A DNA stretch of 64,000 nt from CAYNLK01 sp964398055 (GCA_964398055.1 CAYNLK010000017.1:1-64000), one strand, 5' to 3'; positions 1 through 8,158 are shown, counted from the first letter of the stretch. Notes: a model not told the origin generated them from the letters alone. Numbers and translations are program-made.

Positions 1-116
1 ATCAGTGGTCAGTTATCAGTGGTCAGTTATCAGTGGTCAGTTATCAGTGGTCAGTGGTCAGTTGCCAGCAACCACTGAATTACTGATCAGTGATCACTGA
101 TCACTGGTTACTGTTC
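1..116. repeat. Tandem 14-bp repeat and satellite-like tract
   Basis: The unit ATCAGTGGTCAGTT is repeated head to tail from base 1 (units at 1, 15, 29 and 43, the last slightly diverged). It then degrades into a tract of alternating CAGTG and CACTG words that can fold back on themselves. It ends next to the stop codon of the following SDR gene. No coding potential is visible, and the repeat probably extends beyond the left edge of the window. Confidence 0.85.
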
Positions 117-120
117 ACTG

Positions 121-906
121 TCACGACATTATCATGCCGCCGTCAACTTCAATCGCCTGGCCGGTCAGGTAGCGGGAATCCTCCGAGGCCAGAAAGGCGA
201 CCACGCCGGCGATCTCCCACGGCTCGGCCATGCGCTTCAGCGGACATTCACTGGCCCGCAGTTGCAACCATTCGTCGGCGGTCAGGCCGTCCTGCGGGCC
301 GACTTGGGCCGCCACCTGCCTGACCATCTCGGTGAGGGTGTTGCCGGGGCAAACGGCATTGACGGTGACTCCATAGGCGGCCAACTCCATCGCCACGGAA
401 CGGGTCAGGCCGATAACCCCACTCTTGGAGGCGGAATATTCGGCCGAGGCCGGCCAACTGGTCTTGCCGGCCATCGAGGAGATATTGATGATGCTGCCGC
501 GACGCTGCGCCATCAGAATCGGGGCGACCGCCTGGTTACAAAGGAAGACGCCGGTCAGGTTGATGTCGATGAGCCGCTGCCACTGGCGCAACGATACGTC
601 CGGCAGCGGCGCGCCGGAGTAGATGCCGGCCGCCGCCACCAGGATATCGAGCCGGCCCCACTGGCTCATCGTTGCAGCCACGGCGGCCTGGACACTGTCG
701 GCGTCGGCCACATTGCAACTCAAAGCCAACGCTTCAACCCCCAGCTCCCGACATTCGGCTGCGGCGGCCTGGTTGGCGGCCTCATTCAAATCCAGGCAGG
801 CCACGTTAGCCCCCTCCTGAGCAAAGCGGACGGCGCAGGCCCGGCCAATACCGCTGGCCGCGCCGGTGATAAAGGCGACTTGATTTTGAAAACGTTTAAG
901 CTGCAT
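121..906 (-). CDS. SDR-family oxidoreductase (classical, NAD(P)-dependent)
   Basis: This 261-residue cytosolic short-chain dehydrogenase/reductase should catalyse NAD(P)(H)-dependent oxidation or reduction of a hydroxyl or ketone. Visible motifs are the cofactor loop TGAASGIG at residues 14-21, DILVAAAG near 87-94 (an NNAG variant), Ser143/144 in NISS, and the catalytic YSASK with Tyr157 and Lys161. The C-terminal VDGG is also typical. The start ATG at 906 has GGAG eight bases upstream. It lies downstream of the E1 alpha/beta operon on the same strand, but about 300 bp of repeats separate them, so co-transcription is uncertain. An acetoin/diacetyl or sugar-acid reductase would fit the neighbours, but the substrate cannot be read from sequence. 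Confidence 0.9.
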   Translation of the reverse strand: MQLKRFQNQVAFITGAASGIGRACAVRFAQEGANVACLDLNEAANQAAAAECRELGVEALALSCNVADADSVQAAVAATMSQWGRLDILVAAAGIYSGAPLPDVSLRQWQRLIDINLTGVFLCNQAVAPILMAQRRGSIINISSMAGKTSWPASAEYSASKSGVIGLTRSVAMELAAYGVTVNAVCPGNTLTEMVRQVAAQVGPQDGLTADEWLQLRASECPLKRMAEPWEIAGVVAFLASEDSRYLTGQAIEVDGGMIMS

Positions 907-921
907 AAGGACACTCCGATT

Positions 922-964
922 GGTTAGTTAGTTAGTTAGTTAGTTGGTTGGTTAGTTGGTTGGC
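922..964. repeat. Tetranucleotide GTTA/GTTG tandem tract
   Basis: A run of GTTA and GTTG units lies just upstream of the SDR start. The same word family recurs at 49710-49798, also beside a gene start on the minus strand. It is a simple-sequence tract that can slip. Confidence 0.8.
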
Positions 965-1027
965 TAGATGTTGTATTCGGCTGAGTCTTCTTTGATTACT
1001 CGACTTTGTTGAAAGTTGATATAGGTA

Positions 1028-1203
1028 ACTACCACTCAGGCATGTCATTTCGAGGCCGCAGGCCGAGAAATCCCTGAGGAGGCTGATTCAAACTCAAGGC
1101 TATTTGGCCTACTCGCCTCGCCTTTTACCAGACGCCAGGCTCTATTGCACCGGCTTCAGGGATTTCTCGCTGTCGCTCGAAATGACATGGGGCTGAGTAG
1201 TAC
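1028..1203. repeat. Inverted-repeat element, GTCATTTCGAG family
   Basis: The left arm reads CAGGCATGTCATTTCGAG followed by a GAGAAATCCCTGA-type end. The right arm near 1150-1195 is its inverted partner (GGGATTTCTCGCTGTCGCTC, then GAAATGACATG). It fills most of the 307-bp gap between the SDR and E1 beta genes. Related copies lie at 6188, 16067, 36571 and 43772. It looks like a non-autonomous REP/MITE-like element, with no ORF inside. Confidence 0.75.
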
Positions 1204-1213
1204 ATCCATCCAA

Positions 1214-2200
1214 CTAAAGCCGATACCGAACCACATTCTCAACGGCCTCGACAATCTCGGCCACACTCGGTAGAATAAAGCTTTCGAGTTCAGGATTATA
1301 CGGAAACGGCACGTTTTTGGTTGCTACGCGAAGAATAGGCGCGTCGAGGTAAGCGATGGCCGCTTCGGCCAGGCTGGCGGCAATTTCGGCCCCCGGCCCG
1401 GCCCGGCGGTGCGCCTCGTGAACAATGACCACCCGGTGAGTCTTTTTGACCGACTCAATCATCATGGTCGTGTCGAGCGGAACCAGCGTGCGCGGATCGA
1501 TCACCTCAACCGAAATCCCTTTGCCGGCCAACTGATCAGCGGCTTGCATCACTTTGGGCAGCACCCCGCCAATGGCGATGACGGTAGCATCGGCGCCCTC
1601 CCGCCGCAGCGCCGCCTGGCCGAAAGGAACCAGATAATCCTCCTCAGGCACATCGCCTTTGACTGCATAGAGCATCTTGTGCTCAAAAAAAAGGACCGGG
1701 TCCTCGCCGCGAACGGCGCTTTTGAGCAACCCTTTGGCATCGTAGGGCGTCGCCGGGATGGCAATCTTGAGACCGGGCACGTTCATGAACCAGCTTTCCG
1801 GGCTTTGGGAGTGCTGGGCGGCGGCCGAACCGGGCGCGCCGTTGACCACCCGCATCGTCAGCGGTACTTTGGCCTTGCCGCCGCTCATGTAACGGGCTTT
1901 GGCGGCCTGGTTGACAATCTGGTCCATAGCCACGGTGGTAAAATCGGCGAACATAATCTCAACGATGGGTCGCATCCCCACCAGGGCCGCGCCCAGACCG
2001 GCGCCCACTACCGCCTGTTCGGAGATGGGCGTGTCCCGCACCCGGCCTTCGCCGAACTCCTCGTACAGGCCGGCGCTGACGCCAAAGACGCCGCCAAAAA
2101 CACCCACATCCTCGCCCATCAAGAAAACGGACGAGTCGCGACCCATCTCCTCGGCCATAGCTTCGCGCAGGGCTTCACTGAAGGTAAGTTGTCGAGCCAT
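1214..2200 (-). CDS. 2-oxoacid dehydrogenase E1 component, beta subunit (first copy)
   Basis: A 328-residue transketolase-like beta subunit of the pyruvate/acetoin/branched-chain 2-oxoacid dehydrogenase family. With E1 alpha it performs thiamine-diphosphate-dependent decarboxylation and acyl transfer to lipoyl-E2. It begins ARQLTFSEALREAMAEEM, continues with GEDVGVFGG, contains VVGAGLGAALVGMRPIVEIM, and ends with the C-terminal domain (EVIDPRTLVPLD, then VIVHEAHRRAG). I chose ATG 2200, where homology begins, rather than a longer ORF running into E1 alpha. It sits one base after the E1 alpha stop (TAGCATG), implying translational coupling. No E2 or E3 gene follows. The substrate could be pyruvate, acetoin or a branched-chain 2-oxoacid. 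Confidence 0.9.
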   Translation of the reverse strand: MARQLTFSEALREAMAEEMGRDSSVFLMGEDVGVFGGVFGVSAGLYEEFGEGRVRDTPISEQAVVGAGLGAALVGMRPIVEIMFADFTTVAMDQIVNQAAKARYMSGGKAKVPLTMRVVNGAPGSAAAQHSQSPESWFMNVPGLKIAIPATPYDAKGLLKSAVRGEDPVLFFEHKMLYAVKGDVPEEDYLVPFGQAALRREGADATVIAIGGVLPKVMQAADQLAGKGISVEVIDPRTLVPLDTTMMIESVKKTHRVVIVHEAHRRAGPGAEIAASLAEAAIAYLDAPILRVATKNVPFPYNPELESFILPSVAEIVEAVENVVRYRL

Positions 2201-2201
2201 G

Positions 2202-3206
2202 CTAGAACACCTTTCCATTATGGGTTTGGTAATACACACCCTCGAGAGCCGATTCGGGTTCAGGCTGGGGACTGGCCACGGCAAATTGGACGGCTTCATC
2301 CAGTACGGCCTGCACCTGGGTCTCAATCGCTTGCAGCTCAGCCTCACCGGCAACAGCCGCCTCGATCAAGCGGGCGCGCAAGCAACTGATCGGGTCGCGC
2401 TGCCGCCAGGATTCAAGCTCCGCTTTGCTGCGATAGACCATCGGGTCGCCTTCGTAATGGCCGCGGAAGCGATAGGTCTTGCCTTCGATGAAGGTCGGCC
2501 CCTGGCCGGCCCTGGCCCGCTGCACCGCAGTTTTGGTCGCCTCGTAAACGGCCAAAACATCATTGCCATCGACGATGACGCCAGGGAAGTTATACCCCTC
2601 GGCCCGAATCGACAGGTCGGCCACCGGGGCCTGCTTGCGCTGAGGCGTGCCTTCGCCATAGAGATTGTTTTCACAAAAGAAGATGAGGGGCAATTTCCAC
2701 AACCCGGCCAAGTTGGCCGCCTCGTGAAAAGCGCCCTCGTTGACTGCGCCGTCGCCAAAGAAAGCCAAAGCCACGCGCTCCTCACCCCGCATTTGAAAGG
2801 CCAGGGCCGCGCCGCTGGCCACCGGGATGCCGCCGGCCACAATACCATTGGCCCCCAGGATGCCCAGGTCGAAATCGGTCATGTGGAGACTGCCGCCCTT
2901 GCCGCCGCAGTAGCCGGTGCGGCGCGCGGCCAGCTCGGCCATCATATATTTGGGCTGGCCGCCCTTGGCCAAAAGATGGCCGTGGCCGCGATGGGTGCTG
3001 GTGATCACATCATCAGGTCGCAGGGCGGCGCAGGCCCCAACCGCAGTCGCTTCCTGGCCCACGCAGGAGTGGATGAAACCGGGGATGAGGCCAGATCGTC
3101 GCTCGTTGATGGCTCGCAGCTCAAATTCGCGGATCATAGCCATACGCTTGTAAAAAGTTAGTAGCTGTTCTTTAGGATATGCTGTTAGTTGGTTGGGGTG
3201 GTCCAT
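2202..3206 (-). CDS. 2-oxoacid dehydrogenase E1 component, alpha subunit (first copy)
   Basis: A 334-residue thiamine-diphosphate-binding alpha subunit, partner of the downstream beta subunit. The ThDP motif begins FFGDGAVNEGAFHEAANL and ends in CENNLYGEGT. The phosphorylation-loop region (KTYRFRGHYEGDPMVYR) and the early GQEATAVGACAAL motif are also present. ATG 3206 is favoured. The longer ORF reads back into the preceding SDR, while an AAAGGA sequence straddles the SDR stop 19 bp upstream. Together with the SDR (3226-3978) and E1 beta it forms a tight three-gene operon. A second alpha/beta pair lies at 23406-25404 in this window. Confidence 0.9.
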   Translation of the reverse strand: MDHPNQLTAYPKEQLLTFYKRMAMIREFELRAINERRSGLIPGFIHSCVGQEATAVGACAALRPDDVITSTHRGHGHLLAKGGQPKYMMAELAARRTGYCGGKGGSLHMTDFDLGILGANGIVAGGIPVASGAALAFQMRGEERVALAFFGDGAVNEGAFHEAANLAGLWKLPLIFFCENNLYGEGTPQRKQAPVADLSIRAEGYNFPGVIVDGNDVLAVYEATKTAVQRARAGQGPTFIEGKTYRFRGHYEGDPMVYRSKAELESWRQRDPISCLRARLIEAAVAGEAELQAIETQVQAVLDEAVQFAVASPQPEPESALEGVYYQTHNGKVF

Positions 3207-3225
3207 CGTTCTGGTCTTTTTCCTT

Positions 3226-3978
3226 TCAAAAGGTATCGCCATCGCGCCAGCCCAGCGACTCGCCGCCATCCACTCGAATCACTTCACCGGTCACGTAGTC
3301 ATTTTCCACCAAAAACAACACCGTTCGGGCGACGTGATCACCGCAGCCCCAGCGTTTGAGCAGGGTCCGCCTGGCGACTCGTTGGTTGGTGGCGTCATCA
3401 TAGTGGGGCGGCGGCATAACCGGGCCGGGGGCGATGGCATTGACTCGAATCTTAGGCCGCAGCTCCAGGGCCAGGGCCTGCGTGAGCGAGACCAACCCGG
3501 CCTTGGCCACACTGTGGGCCAGCATATGTTGGGCCGGGGTAAAGGCCGATAGGTCGGTGATGTTGACGATCAAACCTTCCGGGAGGGTGAGCATATGGGC
3601 AGCCACGGCGCGAGCGCACAGAAAGGGGCCGCGCAAATTAGTATCGATGACCGAGTCCCAATCAGCCACGCTCATAGCCGGAAACGGGGTTTGTACAAAG
3701 TTAGCCGCGCTGTTGACCAGGATATCGAGATGGCCAAAGTGCTCAATCGCCCGGGCCACCATAGCCTCGACCTCGTCGGGGTCTGAAACATCGGCCTGGA
3801 TGGGCAACACATTGACACCCAACGCTTCCAGTTCGGCCTGGGTTTGGCGGGCGGCCTCGGCGGCGGAGCGGTAATTCAGCCCAATGTGGCAGCCGTGTTG
3901 AGCCAGCCGTACGGCAATAGCTTTACCGACTCGATGGGCAGCTCCGGTAATCAAAGCGACTTTATCTGTGGGTTGCAT
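3226..3978 (-). CDS. SDR-family protein with catalytic Tyr replaced by His
   Basis: A 250-residue short-chain dehydrogenase-like protein and first gene of the E1 alpha/beta operon. The cofactor loop is TGAAHRVG at residues 11-18, the form seen in pteridine-reductase-like SDRs. DILVNSAANF, Ser144 and the VDGG ending are present. At the catalytic YxxxK position the sequence reads AHSVAKAG, so the usual Tyr is His155, with Lys159 kept. The codon is CAC, and both flanks align cleanly, so a frameshift is not the cause. The start is ATG 3978, six bases after AAGGAAGAG; the longer ORF has no such signal. It may be a catalytically altered reductase or a cofactor-binding paralogue. Confidence 0.85.
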   Translation of the reverse strand: MQPTDKVALITGAAHRVGKAIAVRLAQHGCHIGLNYRSAAEAARQTQAELEALGVNVLPIQADVSDPDEVEAMVARAIEHFGHLDILVNSAANFVQTPFPAMSVADWDSVIDTNLRGPFLCARAVAAHMLTLPEGLIVNITDLSAFTPAQHMLAHSVAKAGLVSLTQALALELRPKIRVNAIAPGPVMPPPHYDDATNQRVARRTLLKRWGCGDHVARTVLFLVENDYVTGEVIRVDGGESLGWRDGDTF

Positions 3979-4223
3979 AATCTCTTCCTTAGAAAATAGA
4001 CGAATATGCGAATGCACGAATGGCGAATAAAATCTATTTTCATTACTCGTGGCAGTATCGCAGATTCGGTTAGTCTCCCTTGAAAATAGACCGCCGACGG
4101 CTGACCGCCGACCGTCGAAAGGCATTTTCACGCTTGGCGTCGGTGGCGTGCTGTAGGCTCATAAACACTCCCTAAGTATAGCAAAAAAAACGATAATGTC
4201 ACGAATTTAGGCGGACTACATGC

Positions 4224-4251
4224 TTGACACAGAAAACGTTTTCTGTAATAA
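4224..4251 (+). promoter_or_regulatory. LacI-gene promoter with overlapping operator palindrome
   Basis: TTGACA (4224-4229) is followed by the perfect 16-bp palindrome CAGAAAACGTTTTCTG (4230-4245), which fills the spacer, then TAATAAT as -10. The palindrome has the central CG and GAAAACGTTTTC shape of LacI-family operators. An operator between -35 and -10 would repress by blocking RNA polymerase, so autorepression of the downstream LacI gene is the straightforward reading. Confidence 0.85.
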
Positions 4252-4278
4252 TATTTTTCTCTAATGGAAGAGGCCCTT

Positions 4279-5277
4279 ATGCCAGTTACTTTAGAAGAAA
4301 TTGCCAAAGCAACTGGTTTTTCTGTGCCTACAGTTTCCAGGGCCCTCACCAACAGTAACTACCCCGTTAACCCCGTCACCCGCCAGCGGATCGTTGAAAT
4401 GGCCCACACCCTGGGCTACAAGCCGAATCTATCAGCCCGTAGTTTGCGGACCGACCAGACAAATACCATCGGCGTCATTGCCGATGATATTCTAAGCCCG
4501 TTTGTGCCCCCCATTGTGCGCGGTATCCAGGACTATTTAAAAAAGTTCGATTATTTGAGTCTCATCGTTAATTCCGACTGGGACCCCGGGTTGGAACAAG
4601 ACGCCATTAATACGCTGGTCAGCCGGCCAGTTGATGGCCTTATTTTTGTTGAATATTCGCATTTCGCGGTCAATGAGGCTTTGAAGGAATCGAAAAAACC
4701 GTACGTCTTCGTGCATCGTTTGTTTGGTTCATCGATCAAGAATTCGATTGTGCCTGATGAGCATTACGGCGCAGCTTTGGCCGTGAAACACCTGATCGAC
4801 CTGGGCCACCGGCGGATTGCTTACATCAACGGGCTGGCCAGGTGGCACACAACTCAACGACGGTTGGCCAGTTACAAGGCTGAATTAGCGGCCCACGGCC
4901 TTGAGGTTGATCCGGCCTTAATCCAACCGGGAAATTGGGAATTTGAAGGCGGCTACCAGGCGACCAGAAATTTATTGGGCCTGGCTGAGTTGCCCACGGC
5001 TATTTTTGCGGCCAATGACCTGATGGCGCTGGGGGCCATCTATGCTCTCCAGGACGCGGGCTTGAATGTGCCGGCAGATGTGGCGGTGGTTGGCTATGAT
5101 AATCGAGACTTTACCAAGGTATTTCGCCCCAAGATTACCACGGTCAGCAACAAAAGGCTTAACGGCCACGGGCGCGCTGCCAGGAGGTTGTACTGTATCG
5201 GTTCCGGCAACGGCGCCGCCTGCCGCTACTCAGGCGCCGGGTCAAGTCGCCATCGCAGCCCCCGCTGTAGTCGGTAA
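4279..5277 (+). CDS. LacI-family transcriptional regulator with aberrant C-terminus
   Basis: The N-terminal helix-turn-helix (TLEEIAKATGFSVPTVSRAL) and hinge (KPNLSARSLR) are typical. The periplasmic-binding-like sensor domain follows, with GLIFVEYSH, LGHRRIAYINGL and AVVGYDNRD. Homology runs to KITTVS (about 5150). The family's last ~40 residues are then replaced by a read-through into an unrelated frame ending at 5277. ATG 4279 is preferred over ATG 4264 because GAAGAGG lies six bases upstream and 4264 would leave only a few leader bases after the -10 box. DNA binding may survive, but inducer binding and dimerisation are probably damaged. It sits at the head of a collapsed sugar locus. Confidence 0.8.
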   Translation: MPVTLEEIAKATGFSVPTVSRALTNSNYPVNPVTRQRIVEMAHTLGYKPNLSARSLRTDQTNTIGVIADDILSPFVPPIVRGIQDYLKKFDYLSLIVNSDWDPGLEQDAINTLVSRPVDGLIFVEYSHFAVNEALKESKKPYVFVHRLFGSSIKNSIVPDEHYGAALAVKHLIDLGHRRIAYINGLARWHTTQRRLASYKAELAAHGLEVDPALIQPGNWEFEGGYQATRNLLGLAELPTAIFAANDLMALGAIYALQDAGLNVPADVAVVGYDNRDFTKVFRPKITTVSNKRLNGHGRAARRLYCIGSGNGAACRYSGAGSSRHRSPRCSR

Positions 5278-5748
5278 CCGCAAAGTCAGGATCGCCGTGG
5301 GCGGGTGGGCCGAGCAGAATATGAAAGATCTGCTGGCAAGAACTGACTTCACCAAGCAGACCGGAAATGACGTTGAGGTGGTGCTCAGGACGGACACAAA
5401 GGAGACCGCGCTGACCCGCCTGGCCAGCGCGTTCCAGGCCGGCACCAGCCCCTATGACGTGATTGATTTTGAAGATGAGCTAACCACGTCGTTTTCCCAG
5501 GCCGGCTACGTGATTGGCGTGGATGATCTGCTGCCCGCCGATTTCTGGGATGATTTTCCCCCAGAGATGAAGGCCTACAGTGACGTGTGGAGCGCCCACC
5601 AAGGCGAAACATTTCGGATCATCCACAATTGGGAGATGCCTTATTGGTGGTATCGAAATGATTGGTTTGACCAGAAAGTTGGTTTGACCAGAAAGGCGTC
5701 GCCGTTCCCACAACCTGGGATGAAGTCCGCCAAATGGGCCAGGTCTTC
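5200..5748 (+). pseudogene. Sugar ABC transporter substrate-binding protein, N-terminal remnant
   Basis: The reading frame carries a Cys followed by a Pro/Ala/Thr linker (PATAPPAATQAPG), as after a lipobox. It continues as an extracellular solute-binding protein (KVRIAVGGWAEQNMKDL, DVIDFEDELTTSF, WEMPYWWYRNDWFDQ). A 17-bp direct duplication at 5662-5695 shifts the frame; without it the sequence reads on as GVAVPTTWDEVRQMGQVF and stops at 5749-5751. Only the first ~180 residues of a normally ~400-residue protein are present. No signal peptide remains because the 5' end is fused to the LacI gene. It is non-functional. Confidence 0.75.
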
Positions 5749-5751
5749 TGA

Positions 5752-6114
5752 GGCTCATCCCCGGGTTGACGCCCTCCGTGATAGCCTGGCCATACAACGC
5801 GGGCCGATGGTCTATTGTGTTGAAGCCGTTGACCAGCCAACTTTGAACCTGCTGGACCTTCAGCTCGATGAGACCGCTCCCCTGCAAGCTGTCTGGCGAG
5901 AAGAGTTGTTGGCCGAGGGCATTGTCGCGATCCAGACAACCGGTACCGTGCTTGAGGATAATAGCTGGCCAGGCGGCCTTTACCGACGCTCGACCGGCGG
6001 GCAGAGTCAGGCGCGCGCCGGCCGGCGCCGCTGACGGCGATCCCCTATTATGCCTGGGCCAACCGGGGCGCGAACGCAATGCGGGTCTGGATCCCCCGAG
6101 CCAGAACTCTGTAA
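5752..6114 (+). pseudogene. GH127-like (DUF1680) glycoside hydrolase, C-terminal remnant
   Basis: Immediately after the binding-protein remnant, the frame reads HPRVDALRDSLAIQRGPMVY and then CVEAVD. This matches the C-terminal beta-sandwich region of beta-L-arabinofuranosidase-like GH127 proteins. After at least one frameshift near 5950-6030, the family's ending LTAIPYYAWANRGANAMRVW continues in another frame and stops at 6114. The catalytic N-terminal barrel is absent. The family assignment is from memory of its conserved motifs. Confidence 0.65.
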
Positions 6115-6187
6115 GACCTATACTTTTCAGCTAACGATGATGTCATTCCTTACGGCGTGTTAGGCGCGACCTTGTTCCCTGCGCCTA

Positions 6188-6354
6188 AGAGCGTGTTTCT
6201 TAAATGTCATTCCGAGGAGCGAAGCGACGAGGAATCCCTTAGAACGCCTCTTGCAAGCGGCGGTTTCAGGGACTCTTCGCTCCCCGCTTGGCGGGTCGCT
6301 CAGAGTGACATGTAGGCCGATTTTCACCCGGATTCGATTTAAGAAACACGTTCT
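6188..6354. repeat. 167-bp inverted-repeat element, GTCATT family, with outer terminal repeats
   Basis: The outer arms AGAGCGTGTTTCTTAAA (6188-6204) and TTTAAGAAACACGTTCT (6338-6354) pair with one mismatch. Inside them are the GTCATTCCGAGGAGCGAAGC and GAGTGACATG arms of the dispersed GTCATT family. There is no ORF. It lies in the non-coding 615 bp between the GH127 remnant and pyruvate kinase. Confidence 0.75.
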
Positions 6355-6729
6355 AAAATAAAACGCCCAGCCTCACAAATATCTGCTCGGGCAAACCATC
6401 TTTGAGCCGCAATTACCTTTGGGTCGCCTGCCAATGAAAACCAACACAGGAACTAACGGCCCGCTTCTCAATCTTGTTCAATTCATTGGAACGAAGTATC
6501 ATACGGCTGACTCACGACCAAATCAGCTATCTACCTCCAACGACAACCTCATTATCACCACCATCGACGCGTATGGAACCTGCTCCGCCGATCACCGCGC
6601 CAGAAGATGAAGCGAGAACATTGGGGTAGAACTCCAACGAAACGCCGCTAGCCGGCCAAACAATCCGGTCAGATAACCGTATCACGTTACTGGTTTCGGC
6701 CCACCGGGGCCAAGGAGCAAATCAACCAA
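6355..6729. other. Intergenic stretch upstream of pyruvate kinase
   Basis: No convincing gene is seen. A 63-codon ORF at 6419-6610 lacks a ribosome-binding site and recognisable motifs. Given the neighbouring remnants, this may be further degraded coding sequence. AAGGAG at 6712-6717 belongs to the pyruvate kinase gene. Confidence 0.5.
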
Positions 6730-8157
6730 ATGGCGCTACTTCCTTCCAAAAAAACAAAAATTGTCTGTACCATTGGACCGGCCTCCCAATCCCAAGAGGT
6801 CCTGGAACGGATGATCCGCAACGGCATGAACATTGCCCGCATCAACTTTGCCCACGGTGACTTTGAGGACCATCGCCGCACCATTGCCAATGTGCGGGCC
6901 GCAGCCCGAACCGTGGGGCAGCGGGTGGCTATTTTTGGCGACCTGCCCGGCCCCAAGATGCGGATTGGCAAATTAGCCGACGAGCCAATCTACCTGGAAC
7001 GGGGCCAATCGTTTATCATGCAGGCGGCCGAGATTGTCGGCAACAAAGAACGGGTCTCGATGAATTTTGAAGCCTTGCCGCAAGTGGTTCAGCCTGGCGA
7101 TCATATTTTTGTCAACGACGGCTACATCCAGTTAAAGGTTGAGGCAGTTGTGGAGCAAGAAGTGCATTGCCGGGTGCAGGCCGGGGGTGAACTGCGCTCC
7201 CACAAGGGGGTGAATCTGCCCGGCATCGATCTGGGGATCAGCGCCTTTACCGAGCGTGATCGAGAGTGCCTGGAATTTGCCGCCGAGCAGGGTCTGGATG
7301 GGGTGAGCCAATCCTTCGTAGAGAGCGCCAAAGATATCGAGGCGGTGCGCGCTGCGGCCAAATCGCTCGGCTATGAGCCGTTCATCATCGCCAAAATCGA
7401 ACGCTCCCGGGCGCTCGACTATCTGGCCGAGATTTTGGACTGCGCCGATGGTCTGATGGTGGCCCGCGGCGACCTGGGCGTCGAGATTCCCATTGAAAGA
7501 GTGGCCGTTACCCAGAAGGAGCTCATCCATCAGGCCAACCTGCACAGTAAACCGGTGATCACCGCCACCCATATGCTGGAGTCGATGACCGATCACCGCC
7601 GCCCCACCCGGGCCGAGGCCACCGATGTGGCCAACGCCATTCTCGACGGCAGCGACGGGGTGATGCTGTCGGGTGAAACGGCCGTGGGCAGTTATCCGGA
7701 CGAGGCCGTGGCCACGATGGCCCGGATTGCCCGGATCACCGAAGACAATAGGAACAATTTTGGGCTGGCCGACGAACTGAGAGCAAAAATGGAATCGGGC
7801 GAGATCGCGCGCCCAGATCTCATTTCGCTGAATATTTATTTTGCCGCCCGCATCCTAAACCCGGCGCTGCTCTTTATCCCCAGCGCCAGCGGCGCCACCG
7901 CTCGCCGGATCAGCCGTTTCAGACTCCCCCAGTGGATTGTGGCGATCAGCTTGGATGAGGCGACGGCCCAAAAGCTACAATTTTCATATGGCGTCTATCC
8001 CGAATATCTGCCGGCCAACCCATCCAGTTGGCCCAAGTATGTCCAGAACTGGTTTCAACAGTGTAGCCTGAAGGGCGACCTGCTGCTGCTGGTTGAAGGC
8101 GCCGGCACCCTCAAGGCGGGCGATACCACTCGTTTGGATATCATTGACCTGTCCTAA
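6730..8157 (+). CDS. pyk: Pyruvate kinase
   Basis: This 475-residue enzyme converts phosphoenolpyruvate and ADP to pyruvate and ATP, the last step of glycolysis. It opens with KIVCTIGPAS and GMNIARINFAHG, has GDLPGPKMRIG in the A/B region, and carries the active-site signature IIAKIERSRALDYL with MVARGDLGVEIP. It continues with ITATHMLESM and DGSDGVMLSGETAVGSYP, then a C-terminal domain from about 365. ATHMLESM has His where Gln is usual. ATG 6730 lies downstream of an AAGGAG. The length and domain order are normal. The lipoprotein gene starts two bases after its stop, suggesting co-transcription. Confidence 0.97.
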   Translation: MALLPSKKTKIVCTIGPASQSQEVLERMIRNGMNIARINFAHGDFEDHRRTIANVRAAARTVGQRVAIFGDLPGPKMRIGKLADEPIYLERGQSFIMQAAEIVGNKERVSMNFEALPQVVQPGDHIFVNDGYIQLKVEAVVEQEVHCRVQAGGELRSHKGVNLPGIDLGISAFTERDRECLEFAAEQGLDGVSQSFVESAKDIEAVRAAAKSLGYEPFIIAKIERSRALDYLAEILDCADGLMVARGDLGVEIPIERVAVTQKELIHQANLHSKPVITATHMLESMTDHRRPTRAEATDVANAILDGSDGVMLSGETAVGSYPDEAVATMARIARITEDNRNNFGLADELRAKMESGEIARPDLISLNIYFAARILNPALLFIPSASGATARRISRFRLPQWIVAISLDEATAQKLQFSYGVYPEYLPANPSSWPKYVQNWFQQCSLKGDLLLLVEGAGTLKAGDTTRLDIIDLS

Positions 8158-8158
8158 T

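Noticed and set aside
262..927. A 221-codon plus-strand ORF over the first SDR
   Set aside because: It is the antisense shadow of a clear SDR gene, without motifs or a ribosome-binding site; high-GC antisense frames stay open by chance.
1899..3161. A 420-codon ORF antisense to the E1 alpha/beta genes
   Set aside because: It lies fully opposite two strongly conserved enzymes, and its amino-acid composition is Arg/Pro/His-rich and unrecognisable.
4128..4352. A 74-codon minus-strand ORF over the LacI promoter
   Set aside because: It is antisense to a consensus promoter/operator and the LacI start; it has no ribosome-binding site.
6419..6610. A 63-codon ORF upstream of pyruvate kinase
   Set aside because: No ribosome-binding site, no similarity recognised, and it lies in an apparent decay region.
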